In this document: in pieces, positions 55,555-64,000 of the stretch | Position numbering within the stretch: the first letter of the stretch is position 1 | Layout: the number at the start of each line of letters is the position of its first letter | The notes under the pieces: model-generated | Seen by the model: only the letters and a program-made list of their open reading frames with translations | Database searches by the model: none | What the model was told of the DNA's origin: nothing | Translations under genes and position numbers: made by a program | Assembly (NCBI RefSeq): GCF_003719195.1 | Contig: NZ_CP024996.1 | Coordinates: 3,658,001 to 3,722,000 of the forward strand | Length of the DNA stretch: 64,000 nt | Reading direction: 5' to 3' | DNA from: Herbaspirillum rubrisubalbicans | GTDB lineage: Bacteria > Pseudomonadota > Gammaproteobacteria > Burkholderiales > Burkholderiaceae_D

Positions 55555-56316
55555 ATGGCCACCCAACAGGCAGCGACTTCACTTTCTTCCGATTCACCCG
55601 CCCCCAGCCCGGAACATCCGGGCATGGTATGGCTGGTCGGCTCCGGCCCTGGCGCCGCTGACCTGTTGACGGTGCGTGCCGCACGTCTCCTGGCGCAAGC
55701 CGAGATCGTGCTGCACGATGCCCTGGTTACCCCCGACATCCTGGCCCTGTGCCCGCAAGCCGTGCTGGTCTCGGTGGGCAAGCGCAGCGGCCAGCGCTCC
55801 ACGGCCCAGCCCGTCATCAACCAGAAGCTGGTCGAGGCAGCCCAGCAGTATCGCCGTGTGGTGCGTCTGAAAGGCGGCGACCCCATGCTTTTCGGCCGTG
55901 CCGATGAAGAAATGCGGGCGCTGGAAGAGCACAACATTCCCTTTGAGATCGTCCCCGGCATCACCGCCGCGCTGGCCGCTGCCTCCGCCGCCAAGCGCCC
56001 GCTGACGCGGCGCGGGATTGCGCGCAGCGTCTCGCTGTTTACGTCCAGCACGGGGGTCGATGAACCGGACGAAGTGCGTATGCCCAATGGTGATACGCTG
56101 GTGCAATACATGGGTGGCCGCGAAGCCACGGCCACCGCGCAACGCCTGCTGGCCCTGGGCCATGCGCCCGAGACACCAGTGGTGGTGGTGGAAAACTGCA
56201 GCCGCGCTGACCAGCACATCTACCATCTGCAACTGGCCGGCCTGGAAGCCGGGCTGCAAGCCTGCAGCGGACCGGTGCTGGTAATGATCGGACCGGCACT
56301 GGCGGATCGGAACTGA
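55555..56316 (+). CDS. cobA: Uroporphyrinogen-III C-methyltransferase
   Basis: The enzyme adds two methyl groups to uroporphyrinogen III, giving precorrin-2 for siroheme (used by CysI) and B12. The 253-residue protein has the SAM motif VWLVGSGPGAADLLTVRAARLL, RLKGGDPMLFGRADEE and PGITAALAAASAAKRPLTRRG. It lacks the N-terminal dehydrogenase/chelatase domain of full CysG. It follows cysN by 37 bases. Confidence 0.93.
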   Translation: MATQQAATSLSSDSPAPSPEHPGMVWLVGSGPGAADLLTVRAARLLAQAEIVLHDALVTPDILALCPQAVLVSVGKRSGQRSTAQPVINQKLVEAAQQYRRVVRLKGGDPMLFGRADEEMRALEEHNIPFEIVPGITAALAAASAAKRPLTRRGIARSVSLFTSSTGVDEPDEVRMPNGDTLVQYMGGREATATAQRLLALGHAPETPVVVVENCSRADQHIYHLQLAGLEAGLQACSGPVLVMIGPALADRN

Positions 56317-56586
56317 AACGGCGCGATGCCGCCTTGCGCAATGTGTTTGGCGTGGAGACGGCACAGGCGGTACGTATGTGCCGGCTACCCAACACGTCCC
56401 CTCACCCCGTCGTTTTTATCCCACTCCGTACAACCCGACACCCTGACTGGCGAAAAAAATTCGCCAATCTTGGTCAGGCGCTACGACGCCCCCTGGGACC
56501 GCACGGCCAATACCTGGGCCGTGAAACAGTAACCTGGACGCTGATTGCCGAATGAAAAAGCCAGCGAAGCCAGCGCAACCCGCTAC
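56317..56586. other. Intergenic region with an imperfect hairpin
   Basis: The gap between converging cobA and cbiX holds an imperfect stem CTGAC-TGGCGAA / TTCGCCA-N6-GTCAG at about 56443-56478, possibly a weak terminator. A 73-codon plus-strand frame at 56334 has no family features, and I do not call it. Confidence 0.4.
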
Positions 56587-56973
56587 TCAGGCTTGACGCG
56601 CCGTCCCGACGCAATACGCTGCAATCGCCTGCAATACCGCTTCATCCTCCCCCACTGCCGGCACCGTGCGAATCTCTACGCCCGGATGCGCCTGGCGCAG
56701 TTGTTCCAGCAGTTCCGGCAAGTCGCGACGCACATGGCCGCCCTGCCCCAGGAACACCGGGATCACGGTGATGCACCGGCTACCGCCAGCCACCTGTTGG
56801 GCCGCGACGGTGGGCAGATCGGGCTGCATCAGTTCCAGGAAGGCCAGTTGCACGCTGGCCCCCGGCATGGCCGCCTGGGTCAGTGCGCGCAGGCGTTCGA
56901 AAGGCGCGGCCCAGGCGGGGTCGCGTGCGCCGTGGGCGAACAGGATCAGGCTTTGGGTGACGGACTCGCTCAT
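56587..56973 (-). CDS. cbiX: Sirohydrochlorin chelatase-type protein CbiX
   Basis: The 128-residue short CbiX inserts Fe or Co into sirohydrochlorin. It has SLILFAHGARDPAWAAPFERL with the metal-binding histidine and VIPVFLGQGGHVRRDLPELLEQLRQAHP with the second. Placed next to cobA and cys genes, it probably supplies siroheme for CysI. The ATG at 56973 is preferred over a TTG nine bases upstream. Confidence 0.9.
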   Translation of the reverse strand: MSESVTQSLILFAHGARDPAWAAPFERLRALTQAAMPGASVQLAFLELMQPDLPTVAAQQVAGGSRCITVIPVFLGQGGHVRRDLPELLEQLRQAHPGVEIRTVPAVGEDEAVLQAIAAYCVGTARQA

Positions 56974-57018
56974 GATGGGCAACAGGTCTTTCAGGCTAAT
57001 GAGATAAAACGGTCGGAC

Positions 57019-58149
57019 TCAAGTGCGCTCCACCCACCACAACGAGCCGATGGCCAGCACCATGAACAACAGACTAGGCAGCGCCGCCGTCATGAAGGGC
57101 GGCCAGGTGTTGAGCAAGCCCAGGTGTGAAAACAGGCTATTGATGAGCTGGAAGCACACCCCGATCATGATGCCGGTGAAGATCTTCAGACTCACGCCAC
57201 CGGCACGGAAATGCAGGTAGGCAAAGGGCAAGGCCAGTGCCAGCATCACGAAGATCGACAGCGGATAGACGATCTTCTTCCAGAAGGCGATCTCGTAGCG
57301 GTCGGTGCGCTGGTTGTTGGCTTCCAGGTGCTTGGTATAGGCCAGCAGGTCATAGGCCGACATGCGGTCCGGGTCGGCGAAGAGCACCGAGAGGATTTCC
57401 GGTGTCACCTCCGAAACCAGCTTCATCTGCGCCAGCTTCATCGTCTTGACCGGCTCGGTGATCTTGCGGTCCTTGTCGCCGGTGAAGTCCGATTGCACCA
57501 CGTCGCTCAACACCCATTGATGATCGCCTTCGTACATCCCGCTCTTGGCCGTGACCATGCGCGCCATGTGGAAGTCGGTATCGAGTTCGTAGAGCTTGAC
57601 GCCTTCGATACGGCCATCCGGTTGCACGGTCTGGATGTTGATGAAGCGGCTGCCGGTGACGTTGCCTTCCAGGCCGTGGTCCTTGATCACGTCCTTGGCC
57701 CACATGCCGGAACGGAACTGTGAGGACATCGAGGAGCCCTGTGCTTGCAATCGGAGCTTCTCGGCCCACTCCGACGCCTTGGGTGCGATCAGTTCGCCAA
57801 AGATGATGGTGATGACCGCAAAGCCCACGCCGATGCGCAAGAGCACCTTGGCCGCCATGCCGGTGGACATGCTGGAAACACGCATGATGGTGAATTCGGA
57901 ACGCGCCGCCAGTTGCGAGAGCGTATAGATGGTACCGATCAGCACGGCGGTGGGCATCAGTTCATAGACATTGCCAGGCAAGCCCATCAACACATAGAAC
58001 ACTGCCTGCTGCAACTTGTAGCCATTGCGACCGACCTGTTCCAGCTGCCCCATCATCTCGAAGAAGGCAAACAAGGCCAGGAAGGCTGCCAGCGCAAAGA
58101 ATACCGAGCGCGTGATCTCGGTGGTGAAGTAACGTTGGATGACTCTCAT
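57019..58149 (-). CDS. lptG: LPS export permease LptG
   Basis: LptG with LptF forms the inner-membrane channel that extracts LPS for transport to the outer membrane. The 376-residue protein has the N-terminal helices RYFTTEITRSVFFALAAFLALFAFFEMMGQ, a periplasmic beta-jellyroll domain (~130-265) and C-terminal helices with LPFAYLHFRAGGVSLKIFTGIMIG. It starts one base after lptF ends. Confidence 0.95.
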   Translation of the reverse strand: MRVIQRYFTTEITRSVFFALAAFLALFAFFEMMGQLEQVGRNGYKLQQAVFYVLMGLPGNVYELMPTAVLIGTIYTLSQLAARSEFTIMRVSSMSTGMAAKVLLRIGVGFAVITIIFGELIAPKASEWAEKLRLQAQGSSMSSQFRSGMWAKDVIKDHGLEGNVTGSRFINIQTVQPDGRIEGVKLYELDTDFHMARMVTAKSGMYEGDHQWVLSDVVQSDFTGDKDRKITEPVKTMKLAQMKLVSEVTPEILSVLFADPDRMSAYDLLAYTKHLEANNQRTDRYEIAFWKKIVYPLSIFVMLALALPFAYLHFRAGGVSLKIFTGIMIGVCFQLINSLFSHLGLLNTWPPFMTAALPSLLFMVLAIGSLWWVERT

Positions 58150-58150
58150 C

Positions 58151-59281
58151 TCAGGCCTCGCGCTGGAACGTCATGGCGCGCCGCACTCGGCTCCACAACC
58201 GGGATGGGTGGAAAGGATGGTTGATGTTCAGGCGCAGGGCAAACATGCCCACGATCAGCAGCGCGACGATCAGGTGCACCGGCCACCAGGCCATCACGAA
58301 ACTCATGCGTTGCTGCGCCACCGAGGCCTGGAACACGCTCACCGTATTGCTGTAGACCACGAACAGCAGCAGCGCCACCAGCAGGCCCAGCGAACGGCCG
58401 GCACGTGGATTCACGAAGGACAGCGGAATGGCCAGCAGCATCAGGGCCAGCGCCATCAAGGGCAGCGCAATACGCCACAGCAGTTCGCCGCGCGCAAAGC
58501 CATCGCGCTTGGCCAGCAACTCGTTCATCTGCAGGGCGCGCGCCGAACGTTCACCGGCTGCCGTCTGCGACTGGTTGCCGATCAACAGGCCGTAGCGCTC
58601 GAAGTCGACGATCTGGAAATCCGGCAGGCTGGGCGAACCGTCATAGCGGCGTCCCTTTTGCATGACCACGAACTTCTCGCCATCGGCATCCACCGTAGTC
58701 TCGCCTTCCTTGGCCACCACCACGCTGTTCTTGCCATCCTGGTTGATGGTATTGACGAAGATATTGCGCACCTTGGAGGCATCGCCGGAAATACCTTCGA
58801 CGAAGAAGATGCGGTTGGCCGCCGCCGATTCCTGGAACTTGCCCGGCGAGACGCGGGCGATGTCTTCGCGCTGCTCGAAGCGGCTGCGATATTCGCTGCT
58901 CTGCTCATTGGCCCAGGGCGTGACCACGAAGGACAGCACCGCCACCAGCGCCATGATGGGCCAGCCGAAGCGCAGCACCGGGGCGATCCAGCGCGTGAGC
59001 GACATGCCGCAGGAGAACCAGACCACGATCTCGGAATCCTGGTAGCTGCGCGTCATCACCAGCAGCACCGAAATGAAGCCGGTGAGGATCAGGATGATGG
59101 GCATGTAGTTCAGCGACTGGAAGCCGATCAGGGCCAGCACGTCTTGCGACGCCACCTGGCCACCCGCGGCCTGGCCGAGGATCTTGATGAGCATCACGGT
59201 CAGCGTGATGGTGAACAGCGTAGTGAAGACCCCACCTGCGGTGCTGGTCAATTCGCGTCTGAGGGCGCGCTGGAAAATCAT
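58151..59281 (-). CDS. lptF: LPS export permease LptF
   Basis: The 376-residue partner of LptG begins MIFQRALRRELTSTAGGVFTTLFTITLTVMLIKILGQAAGG, typical of LptF. It has the same helix/jellyroll/helix plan and the C-terminal helices FVNPRAGRSLGLLVALLLFVVYSNTVSVF. It is first in the lptF-lptG operon and divergent from pepA, a common arrangement in betaproteobacteria. Confidence 0.95.
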   Translation of the reverse strand: MIFQRALRRELTSTAGGVFTTLFTITLTVMLIKILGQAAGGQVASQDVLALIGFQSLNYMPIILILTGFISVLLVMTRSYQDSEIVVWFSCGMSLTRWIAPVLRFGWPIMALVAVLSFVVTPWANEQSSEYRSRFEQREDIARVSPGKFQESAAANRIFFVEGISGDASKVRNIFVNTINQDGKNSVVVAKEGETTVDADGEKFVVMQKGRRYDGSPSLPDFQIVDFERYGLLIGNQSQTAAGERSARALQMNELLAKRDGFARGELLWRIALPLMALALMLLAIPLSFVNPRAGRSLGLLVALLLFVVYSNTVSVFQASVAQQRMSFVMAWWPVHLIVALLIVGMFALRLNINHPFHPSRLWSRVRRAMTFQREA

Positions 59282-59434
59282 GGGGATACTGGATTGGTCT
59301 CTGGTGTCGGGGTCATTGCTTCCGTGGCCTGGGCCCGGCATCGTGTCCAGGGCTGGCTCACCTGGCCGAACTCATCGCACATTGCGTGTCAATGCGCTCT
59401 ATAATCGCCAAGTAATTCATATAAAGGACGAACG

Positions 59435-60955
59435 ATGGACTTTAGCACAAAAACATTGGACGCAAAAAACGCCATCACCGGCGTCAAGACCGGCGCCCTG
59501 GTCGTTGGCATCTATGAAAACCGCAAACTATCCAAGGCCGCTGGCGCCCTGGACAAGCTGGGCGCCATCAGTGCCGCCCTGAAGTCGGGCGACATTTCCG
59601 GCAAGCCCGGCACCACCCTGCTGCTGCGCGGCGTGACCGGCATCGCCGCCGAACGCATCGTGCTGCTGGGCCTGGGCGCCGAAGAAGAGATCAGCGACAA
59701 GAGCTTTGCCACCGCCGCCGGCGCGCTGGTGCGCACCCTGGCCACGCTGGGCTGCAGCGATGCCGCCCTGGCCCTGCCTTTCGAGGACGTCAAGGAGCGC
59801 GACCTGGCCTGGGCCATCCGCACCGTGGTGCTGGCCGGACGCGACGCGGTCTATCGTTGCGACACCTTGAAGAGCAAGAAAGACCCGGCTCCCACCGGCG
59901 TCAAGAAGATCACCCTGCTGGTGGCCGCCACCGAAGGCACCGCCGCCAAGACTGCCCTGTCCGAAGCCGTGGCCCTGGCCAATGGCATGGCCCTGACCAA
60001 GGAACTGGGCAACCTGCCCGGCAACGTCTGCACCCCCACCTACCTGGCCAATACCGCCAAGAAGCTGGCCAAGGACTTCAAGCTGGGCGTGGAAGTGCTG
60101 GACCGCAAGCAACTGGAAGCGCTGAAGATGGGCAGCTTCCTGTCGGTCACCAACGGCAGCGACGAGCCGCCCAAGTTCATCGTCATCAAGCACCTGGGCG
60201 GCAAGGCCAAGGATGCGCCGGTCGTGCTGGTGGGCAAGGGCATCACCTTCGACACCGGCGGCATCTCGCTCAAGCCGGGCCTGAACATGGATGAGATGAA
60301 GTACGACATGTGCGGCGCCGCCTCGGTGCTGGGCACCTTCCGTACCATCGCCGAACTGGGCTTGAAACTGAACGTCATCGGCGTCATCCCGACCTGCGAA
60401 AACATGCCCTCGGGCCGCGCCACCAAGCCGGGCGACATCGTCACCTCGATGTCCGGCCAGACCATCGAAGTGCTCAACACCGATGCCGAAGGCCGCCTGA
60501 TCCTGTGCGACGCACTGACCTACGTGGAACGCTTCAAGCCGGCCGCCGTGGTCGACATCGCCACCTTGACCGGCGCCTGCGTCGTGGCCCTGGGCCACCA
60601 CAACTCGGGCCTGTTCACCCGCGAAGATGCAGCCCACGACCAGTTGGCCAACGCCCTCCTGGCCGCCGGTCGCGACAGCGGCGACAGCGCCTGGCGGATG
60701 CCGATCCAGGAGGTCTACCAGGAGCAACTGAAGTCCAACTTCGCCGATATCGCCAACATCGGTGGCCAACCGGCCGGCAGCATCACCGCCGCCTGCTTCC
60801 TGGAGCGCTTCACCCGCAAGTACACCTGGGCCCACCTGGACATCGCCGGTACCGCCTGGAAGAGCGGCGCTGCCAAGGGTGCCACCGGTCGTCCGGTCCC
60901 CTTGCTGACCACCTGGCTGCTCAACCAGGCACGCGCCAAGTCGGCCCGCGCCTGA
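59435..60955 (+). CDS. pepA: Leucyl aminopeptidase (M17 family)
   Basis: The 506-residue cytoplasmic metallopeptidase has the family signature [10 protein letters not shown] and the metal/active-site segments [19 protein letters not shown] and [19 protein letters not shown]-like hexamer (59400-59405) lies 30 bases before the start. The usual partner holC does not follow here. Confidence 0.97.
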   Translation: MDFSTKTLDAKNAITGVKTGALVVGIYENRKLSKAAGALDKLGAISAALKSGDISGKPGTTLLLRGVTGIAAERIVLLGLGAEEEISDKSFATAAGALVRTLATLGCSDAALALPFEDVKERDLAWAIRTVVLAGRDAVYRCDTLKSKKDPAPTGVKKITLLVAATEGTAAKTALSEAVALANGMALTKELGNLPGNVCTPTYLANTAKKLAKDFKLGVEVLDRKQLEALKMGSFLSVTNGSDEPPKFIVIKHLGGKAKDAPVVLVGKGITFDTGGISLKPGLNMDEMKYDMCGAASVLGTFRTIAELGLKLNVIGVIPTCENMPSGRATKPGDIVTSMSGQTIEVLNTDAEGRLILCDALTYVERFKPAAVVDIATLTGACVVALGHHNSGLFTREDAAHDQLANALLAAGRDSGDSAWRMPIQEVYQEQLKSNFADIANIGGQPAGSITAACFLERFTRKYTWAHLDIAGTAWKSGAAKGATGRPVPLLTTWLLNQARAKSARA

Positions 60956-60977
60956 GGCCGCCGCAGGGGCGCAGTAC

Positions 60978-61967
60978 ATGGTGGAAATAATATTCACGTA
61001 TCTATCTGCCCTGTCGCTGCGCCAGCCCTGGGCGCCGCAGCCGTCGGCACTGTCCCGGAAACCACCGCTTTGGCGGTGGTTTTTCTTCATATACGGCCTG
61101 TTACTGGCCTGGCCGGCCCTGGTACCGGCCGCCAGCTTGCCGCCGGCCCAGACCGTGCGCTTTCCGTCGGCCGATGGCAGCACCGCGCTGACCGGTTATC
61201 TGTTTTCGCCGTTCGGCCCGGGGCCACATCCGGCCATGGTGCTGCTGCATGGCCGCGCCGGCCTCTATTCCAGCCGCATCAACGCCCAATGCACGCAGAT
61301 CGGCCCGGCCATTCCCTCGCCCTGCGACGCCAGCACCCTATCGGCGCGCCACCGCGCCTGGGCCGCCTACTGGCTGGCGCGTGGCTACCTGGTGCTGCTG
61401 GTGGACAGTTTCGGGCCACGCGGCGTGGCCCACGGCTTCGGTCGCCATACCCACGGCACACCCCAGCGCGCTGCCGTCAACGAACTGAGCGTGCGTCCGC
61501 TGGATGCCGAAGGTGCGCTGACCTGGCTGGCCGGGCGCGAAGAGGTCGATCCGCGCCGCATCATGCTGCAAGGCTGGTCCAATGGCGGCAGCACCGCCTT
61601 GAACGTCATGCAGCGCCAGGCGCAACGCCCCGCAGGCAGCCCCAGCTTTGCCGCCGCCCTGGTGTTCTACCCCGGCTGCGGGCCGCAAGCCCTGCTCTCG
61701 CGCAGGCCCGAGATCGATAAACCGATCCAGGTGCTGCTGGGCGCGGCCGATGCCGAAGTCTCGCCGCTGACTTGCCAGCGCGTGCTGCGCCATGCCATCC
61801 CCATCCGCCAGGCCAGCGCCCCGGTGGTGACGCTCTACCCCGGTGCTACCCATGATTTCGACGACCCCGAGCGCGCCCGCCAGGCCATCGATGCCAACCG
61901 GGCCGCACGCCAGGATGCCCTCACCCGCCTGGGCCCCTGGCTGGACCGGCTGCCGATCCAGCCCTGA
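60978..61967 (+). CDS. Exported dienelactone-hydrolase-like alpha/beta hydrolase
   Basis: The frame gives up to 329 residues. A hydrophobic segment (WRWFFFIYGLLLAWPALVPAASLPP) looks like a signal peptide, followed by a hydrolase domain: HPAMVLLHGRAGLYSSR, VLLVDSFGPRG, the nucleophile elbow IMLQGWSNGGSTALNVM and a catalytic histidine region TLYPGATHDFDDPERARQAID. The serine (GWSNG) replaces the cysteine of classic dienelactone hydrolases. The true start is doubtful because a terminator hairpin (61059-61085) overlaps the N-terminal codons. Confidence 0.82.
   Translation: MVEIIFTYLSALSLRQPWAPQPSALSRKPPLWRWFFFIYGLLLAWPALVPAASLPPAQTVRFPSADGSTALTGYLFSPFGPGPHPAMVLLHGRAGLYSSRINAQCTQIGPAIPSPCDASTLSARHRAWAAYWLARGYLVLLVDSFGPRGVAHGFGRHTHGTPQRAAVNELSVRPLDAEGALTWLAGREEVDPRRIMLQGWSNGGSTALNVMQRQAQRPAGSPSFAAALVFYPGCGPQALLSRRPEIDKPIQVLLGAADAEVSPLTCQRVLRHAIPIRQASAPVVTLYPGATHDFDDPERARQAIDANRAARQDALTRLGPWLDRLPIQP
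61059..61085 (+). terminator. Terminator-like hairpin overlapping the hydrolase N-terminus
   Basis: AAACCACCGC-TTTG-GCGGTGGTTT is a perfect 10-base stem followed by a T-run. It sits 100 bases after pepA but inside the start of the next frame. Confidence 0.8.
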
Positions 61968-62124
61968 GTTGCCGCTGCACAAAGTGCGGACGACCGGCTG
62001 CAAAGACGACCGTTCCGGTCTAGACTGATCCTCCTTTTGCGGAACACTGCGCACCAATCGTGGTCGGTCAGAAAGCAAGAACGCCGACGCACTTCTTCCC
62101 TCCCTGCAAGCAGAAAGGATCAGC

Positions 62125-63231
62125 ATGACCAACGCCAATGCCCATCTCGCGAGCGACCTCTTCCAGCCCGTCCAACTGGGCGCAGTGCAATTGCAGAACC
62201 GTATCGTCATGGCCCCGCTCACCCGCAGTCGCGCCCTGGCCGGTGACGTCCCCACCGACCTGGCCGCCGAGTACTATGCCCAGCGCGCCGGGGCCGGCCT
62301 CATCATCGCCGAGGCAACGCAAATCTCGCCGCAAGGCAAGGGCTATGCCTGGACGCCGGGCATCTATAACCAGGCTCAGGTGGCCGGCTGGAAAAAGATC
62401 ACCGATGCCGTACATGCCAAGGGCGGCCGCATCTTCCTGCAGTTGTGGCATGTGGGTCGCATCTCCCACCCCGACCTGCAACCCGGCCACGCCCTGCCGG
62501 TGGCGCCATCGGCCATCCGCCCGGAAGGCAATGCCTTCACCGAAAGCGGCTTCAAGCCCTTCGTCGAACCACGTGCGCTGGAGATCGCCGAACTGCCCGG
62601 CATCGTCGAGCAATACAAAACCGCCGCGCAACTGTCGATGCAAGCCGGCTTCGACGGCGTGGAAATCCACGCTGCCAATGGCTATCTGCTGGATCAGTTC
62701 CTGCGCGACAAGAGCAACCAGCGCACCGACGCCTACGGCGGCAGCATCGAAAACCGCGCCCGCCTGCTGCTGGAGGTGGTGGAAGCAGTCACCTCGGTCA
62801 TACCCAGCGAGCGCGTGGGCATCCGCCTCTCGCCCATCAGCCCGGCCAACGACATCGCCGACAGCAATCCAGAAGCCCTCTTCCGCTACGTGGTGCAGCA
62901 ATTGAACCGCTACCAGTTGGTCTACCTGCACGTGGTGGAAGGCGCCACCGGTGGCCCGCGCGAAGTCGAAGGCGGCTTCGACCTGCAGGTGCTGCGCGAG
63001 CTCTTCCAGGGCCTCTACATCGCCAACAATGGCTATGACCTGGAGATGGCAGTCCAGGCCCGCGCGCGCAACCTGGCCGACCTGGTGGCCTTTGGCCGGC
63101 CATGGATCGCCAACCCCGATCTGGTGCAACGCTTCAAGGCCGGTGCCGCACTGGCCCAGATCAACCAGGCCACGCTCTACGGCGGCGGCGCCGAAGGCTA
63201 TACCGATTACCCGCCGCTGCAACCGGCATGA
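62125..63231 (+). CDS. Old Yellow Enzyme family NADH:flavin oxidoreductase (NemA-like)
   Basis: The 368-residue FMN enzyme reduces activated alkenes, nitro esters or N-ethylmaleimide. It has VMAPLTRSRALAGDVPTDLAAEYYAQRAGAGLIIAEATQ, the GR-S-HPD substrate loop (LWHVGRISHPDLQPG), VEIHAANGYLLDQFLRDKSNQRTDAYGGS and the FMN phosphate site RNLADLVAFGRPWIANPDLV. AAAGGA precedes the ATG. No nemR gene is adjacent. Confidence 0.93.
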   Translation: MTNANAHLASDLFQPVQLGAVQLQNRIVMAPLTRSRALAGDVPTDLAAEYYAQRAGAGLIIAEATQISPQGKGYAWTPGIYNQAQVAGWKKITDAVHAKGGRIFLQLWHVGRISHPDLQPGHALPVAPSAIRPEGNAFTESGFKPFVEPRALEIAELPGIVEQYKTAAQLSMQAGFDGVEIHAANGYLLDQFLRDKSNQRTDAYGGSIENRARLLLEVVEAVTSVIPSERVGIRLSPISPANDIADSNPEALFRYVVQQLNRYQLVYLHVVEGATGGPREVEGGFDLQVLRELFQGLYIANNGYDLEMAVQARARNLADLVAFGRPWIANPDLVQRFKAGAALAQINQATLYGGGAEGYTDYPPLQPA

Positions 63232-63270
63232 TGGTGGTCTGAGAGCGGCCCAAGCGCCGAGTGCCCAGCA

Positions 63271-63298
63271 CGGCCTGCCACCTGGCAGGCCGTTTTTT
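63271..63298 (+). terminator. Terminator after the OYE gene
   Basis: CGGCCTGCCA-CC-TGGCAGGCCG perfect palindromic stem followed by six T residues. Confidence 0.92.
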
Positions 63299-63404
63299 CG
63301 GCTGTGCTGGAATGTGACGTTTCCTGCAGCGGCTTCACGCATTTCGTACGAGACGCTGCCCCGGCCCGTTACAATGCCGGTTGCGTTCTCATCCACCGCC
63401 CAAC

Positions 63405-64000
63405 ATGAAAAATTATTTCGCCGCCCTTATCCTGGCCTGCGGCAGCCTGTCCGTGCAGGCCCAGCAGGTCGCACCGTCCGACAGTGCCACCGATCCCCTG
63501 CAACTGCAGGACCGCATCACCGGCGACCTTGGCGCCGGCCTCTACCGGCTCGACCGCAACGACCTCAAGCGCCGCAGTGAAACGCTGGCATTGCCCTATG
63601 CCTACTTTGACTATGGCCGCTTCTTCGCCCGCGTCGATACCTTCGGCATCAAGACCGCCCGCATGGGCTATGGCTATCTGGAACTGGCTGGGCGCGTGAA
63701 CGTCGAAGGCTTCAACGCCGACCACGGCCTGCACCGTCGCTCCAATCCCATCCCGCTGGGCCTGGGCACCTACCAGGAAACTCCGTTCGGCGCCTTCTTC
63801 CTCAATGTCTTCCGCGACTTCAATACCTCGCATGGCACGCTGGCCGAAGCCATCTATGCCGCCCAGGTCGACCTGGGCCGGGTCAGCATCTACCCGGAAG
63901 CCGGGGTGGAATATCGCAGCAGCAGCTACAACGATTATTACTTCGGCGTCTCCGCCAGCGAGTCCGCCGCCAGCGGCCTACGCCAATACAGTGTGGGTTC
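63405..64000 (+). CDS. MipA/OmpV-family outer-membrane protein (cut by window edge)
   Basis: An ATG at 63405 starts a frame open to the right edge (198 codons seen). It has a signal peptide (MKNYFAALILACGSLSVQAQ) and barrel strands like LPYAYFDYGRFFARVDTFGIKTARMGYGYLELAGRVNVEGF with NPIPLGLGTYQETPFGAFFLNVFRDF, typical of MipA/OmpV. These outer-membrane barrels can scaffold murein enzymes. A TACAAT -10 candidate is at 63370-63375. Confidence 0.85.
   Translation, partial: MKNYFAALILACGSLSVQAQQVAPSDSATDPLQLQDRITGDLGAGLYRLDRNDLKRRSETLALPYAYFDYGRFFARVDTFGIKTARMGYGYLELAGRVNVEGFNADHGLHRRSNPIPLGLGTYQETPFGAFFLNVFRDFNTSHGTLAEAIYAAQVDLGRVSIYPEAGVEYRSSSYNDYYFGVSASESAASGLRQYSVG

Noticed and set aside
56334..56555. 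A 73-codon frame after cobA
   Set aside because: It has no ribosome site and no family features, and it spans an imperfect hairpin.

Overview
The window reads as chromosomal DNA of a GC-rich betaproteobacterium of the Oxalobacteraceae, most likely Herbaspirillum or a close relative. That placement is inferred from protein character and gene order (earP-efp with an Arg32 EF-P, DUF3460-scpA-panC, cysB/cysI-DUF934-cysHDN, GbsR-cydPABX), not from a database search. Almost every base is accounted for by housekeeping or metabolic genes. I see no prophage, insertion sequence, plasmid module or CRISPR array.

Layout. 1-2059: the start of a lipoprotein gene and a TPR/glycosyltransferase-like protein. 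2124-6839: an envelope oxidative-repair module, msrP-msrQ-msrA, divergent from a CusR/HprR-type two-component system with a near-perfect CusR-type box between them. 7233-11075: a cytochrome bd operon (GbsR-type regulator, cydP, cydA, cydB, cydX) behind a 393-base leader carrying an FNR-like box and several inverted repeats. 11149-12909: a DUF2867 protein, then ohr and ohrR for organic peroxide defence. 13041-14930: earP and efp. 15022-16970: a FadR-type regulator divergent from a D-erythronate dehydrogenase gene. 17050-21886: valine catabolism (mmsA, mmsB) with an orphan periplasmic binding protein and a divergent LysR regulator. 21969-24636: DJ-1/PfpI protein, an ECF sigma factor coupled to a small membrane protein, and an enoyl-CoA hydratase.

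24720-30558 is a translation block: five tRNA genes (Ala-Glu-Glu-Ala-Glu on the minus strand) downstream of gltX, then apbC/mrp and metG. The end of the tRNA array carries odd inverted and degenerate tRNA-Glu fragments. 31331-36453 is a SorC-regulated UgpABCE-like ABC importer. 36466-39989 holds a BamE-like lipoprotein, DUF3460, scpA, panC and btuF. 40079-44985 holds an outer-membrane barrel protein and a B12 uptake operon btuB-btuC-btuD under a cobalamin riboswitch. 45525-48163 is a cheZ-cheA pair with no other chemotaxis genes beside it. 48254-56973 is sulfate assimilation (cysB, a TSUP permease, cysI, DUF934, an APS-type cysH, cysD, cysN) with siroheme/corrin genes (cobA, cbiX). 57019-64000 holds lptG-lptF divergent from pepA, a secreted dienelactone-hydrolase-like protein, an Old Yellow Enzyme and the start of a MipA/OmpV protein.

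Common themes are oxidative and redox stress (msrPQA, ohr, bd oxidase, DJ-1, OYE) and links between sulfate reduction, siroheme and B12. No wholly new system is evident. The points most worth following are the one-cysteine exported MsrA in an HprSR-type regulon, the cyd leader, the ECF/membrane-protein pair, the orphan cheZ-cheA pair, and the tRNA-Glu relics.
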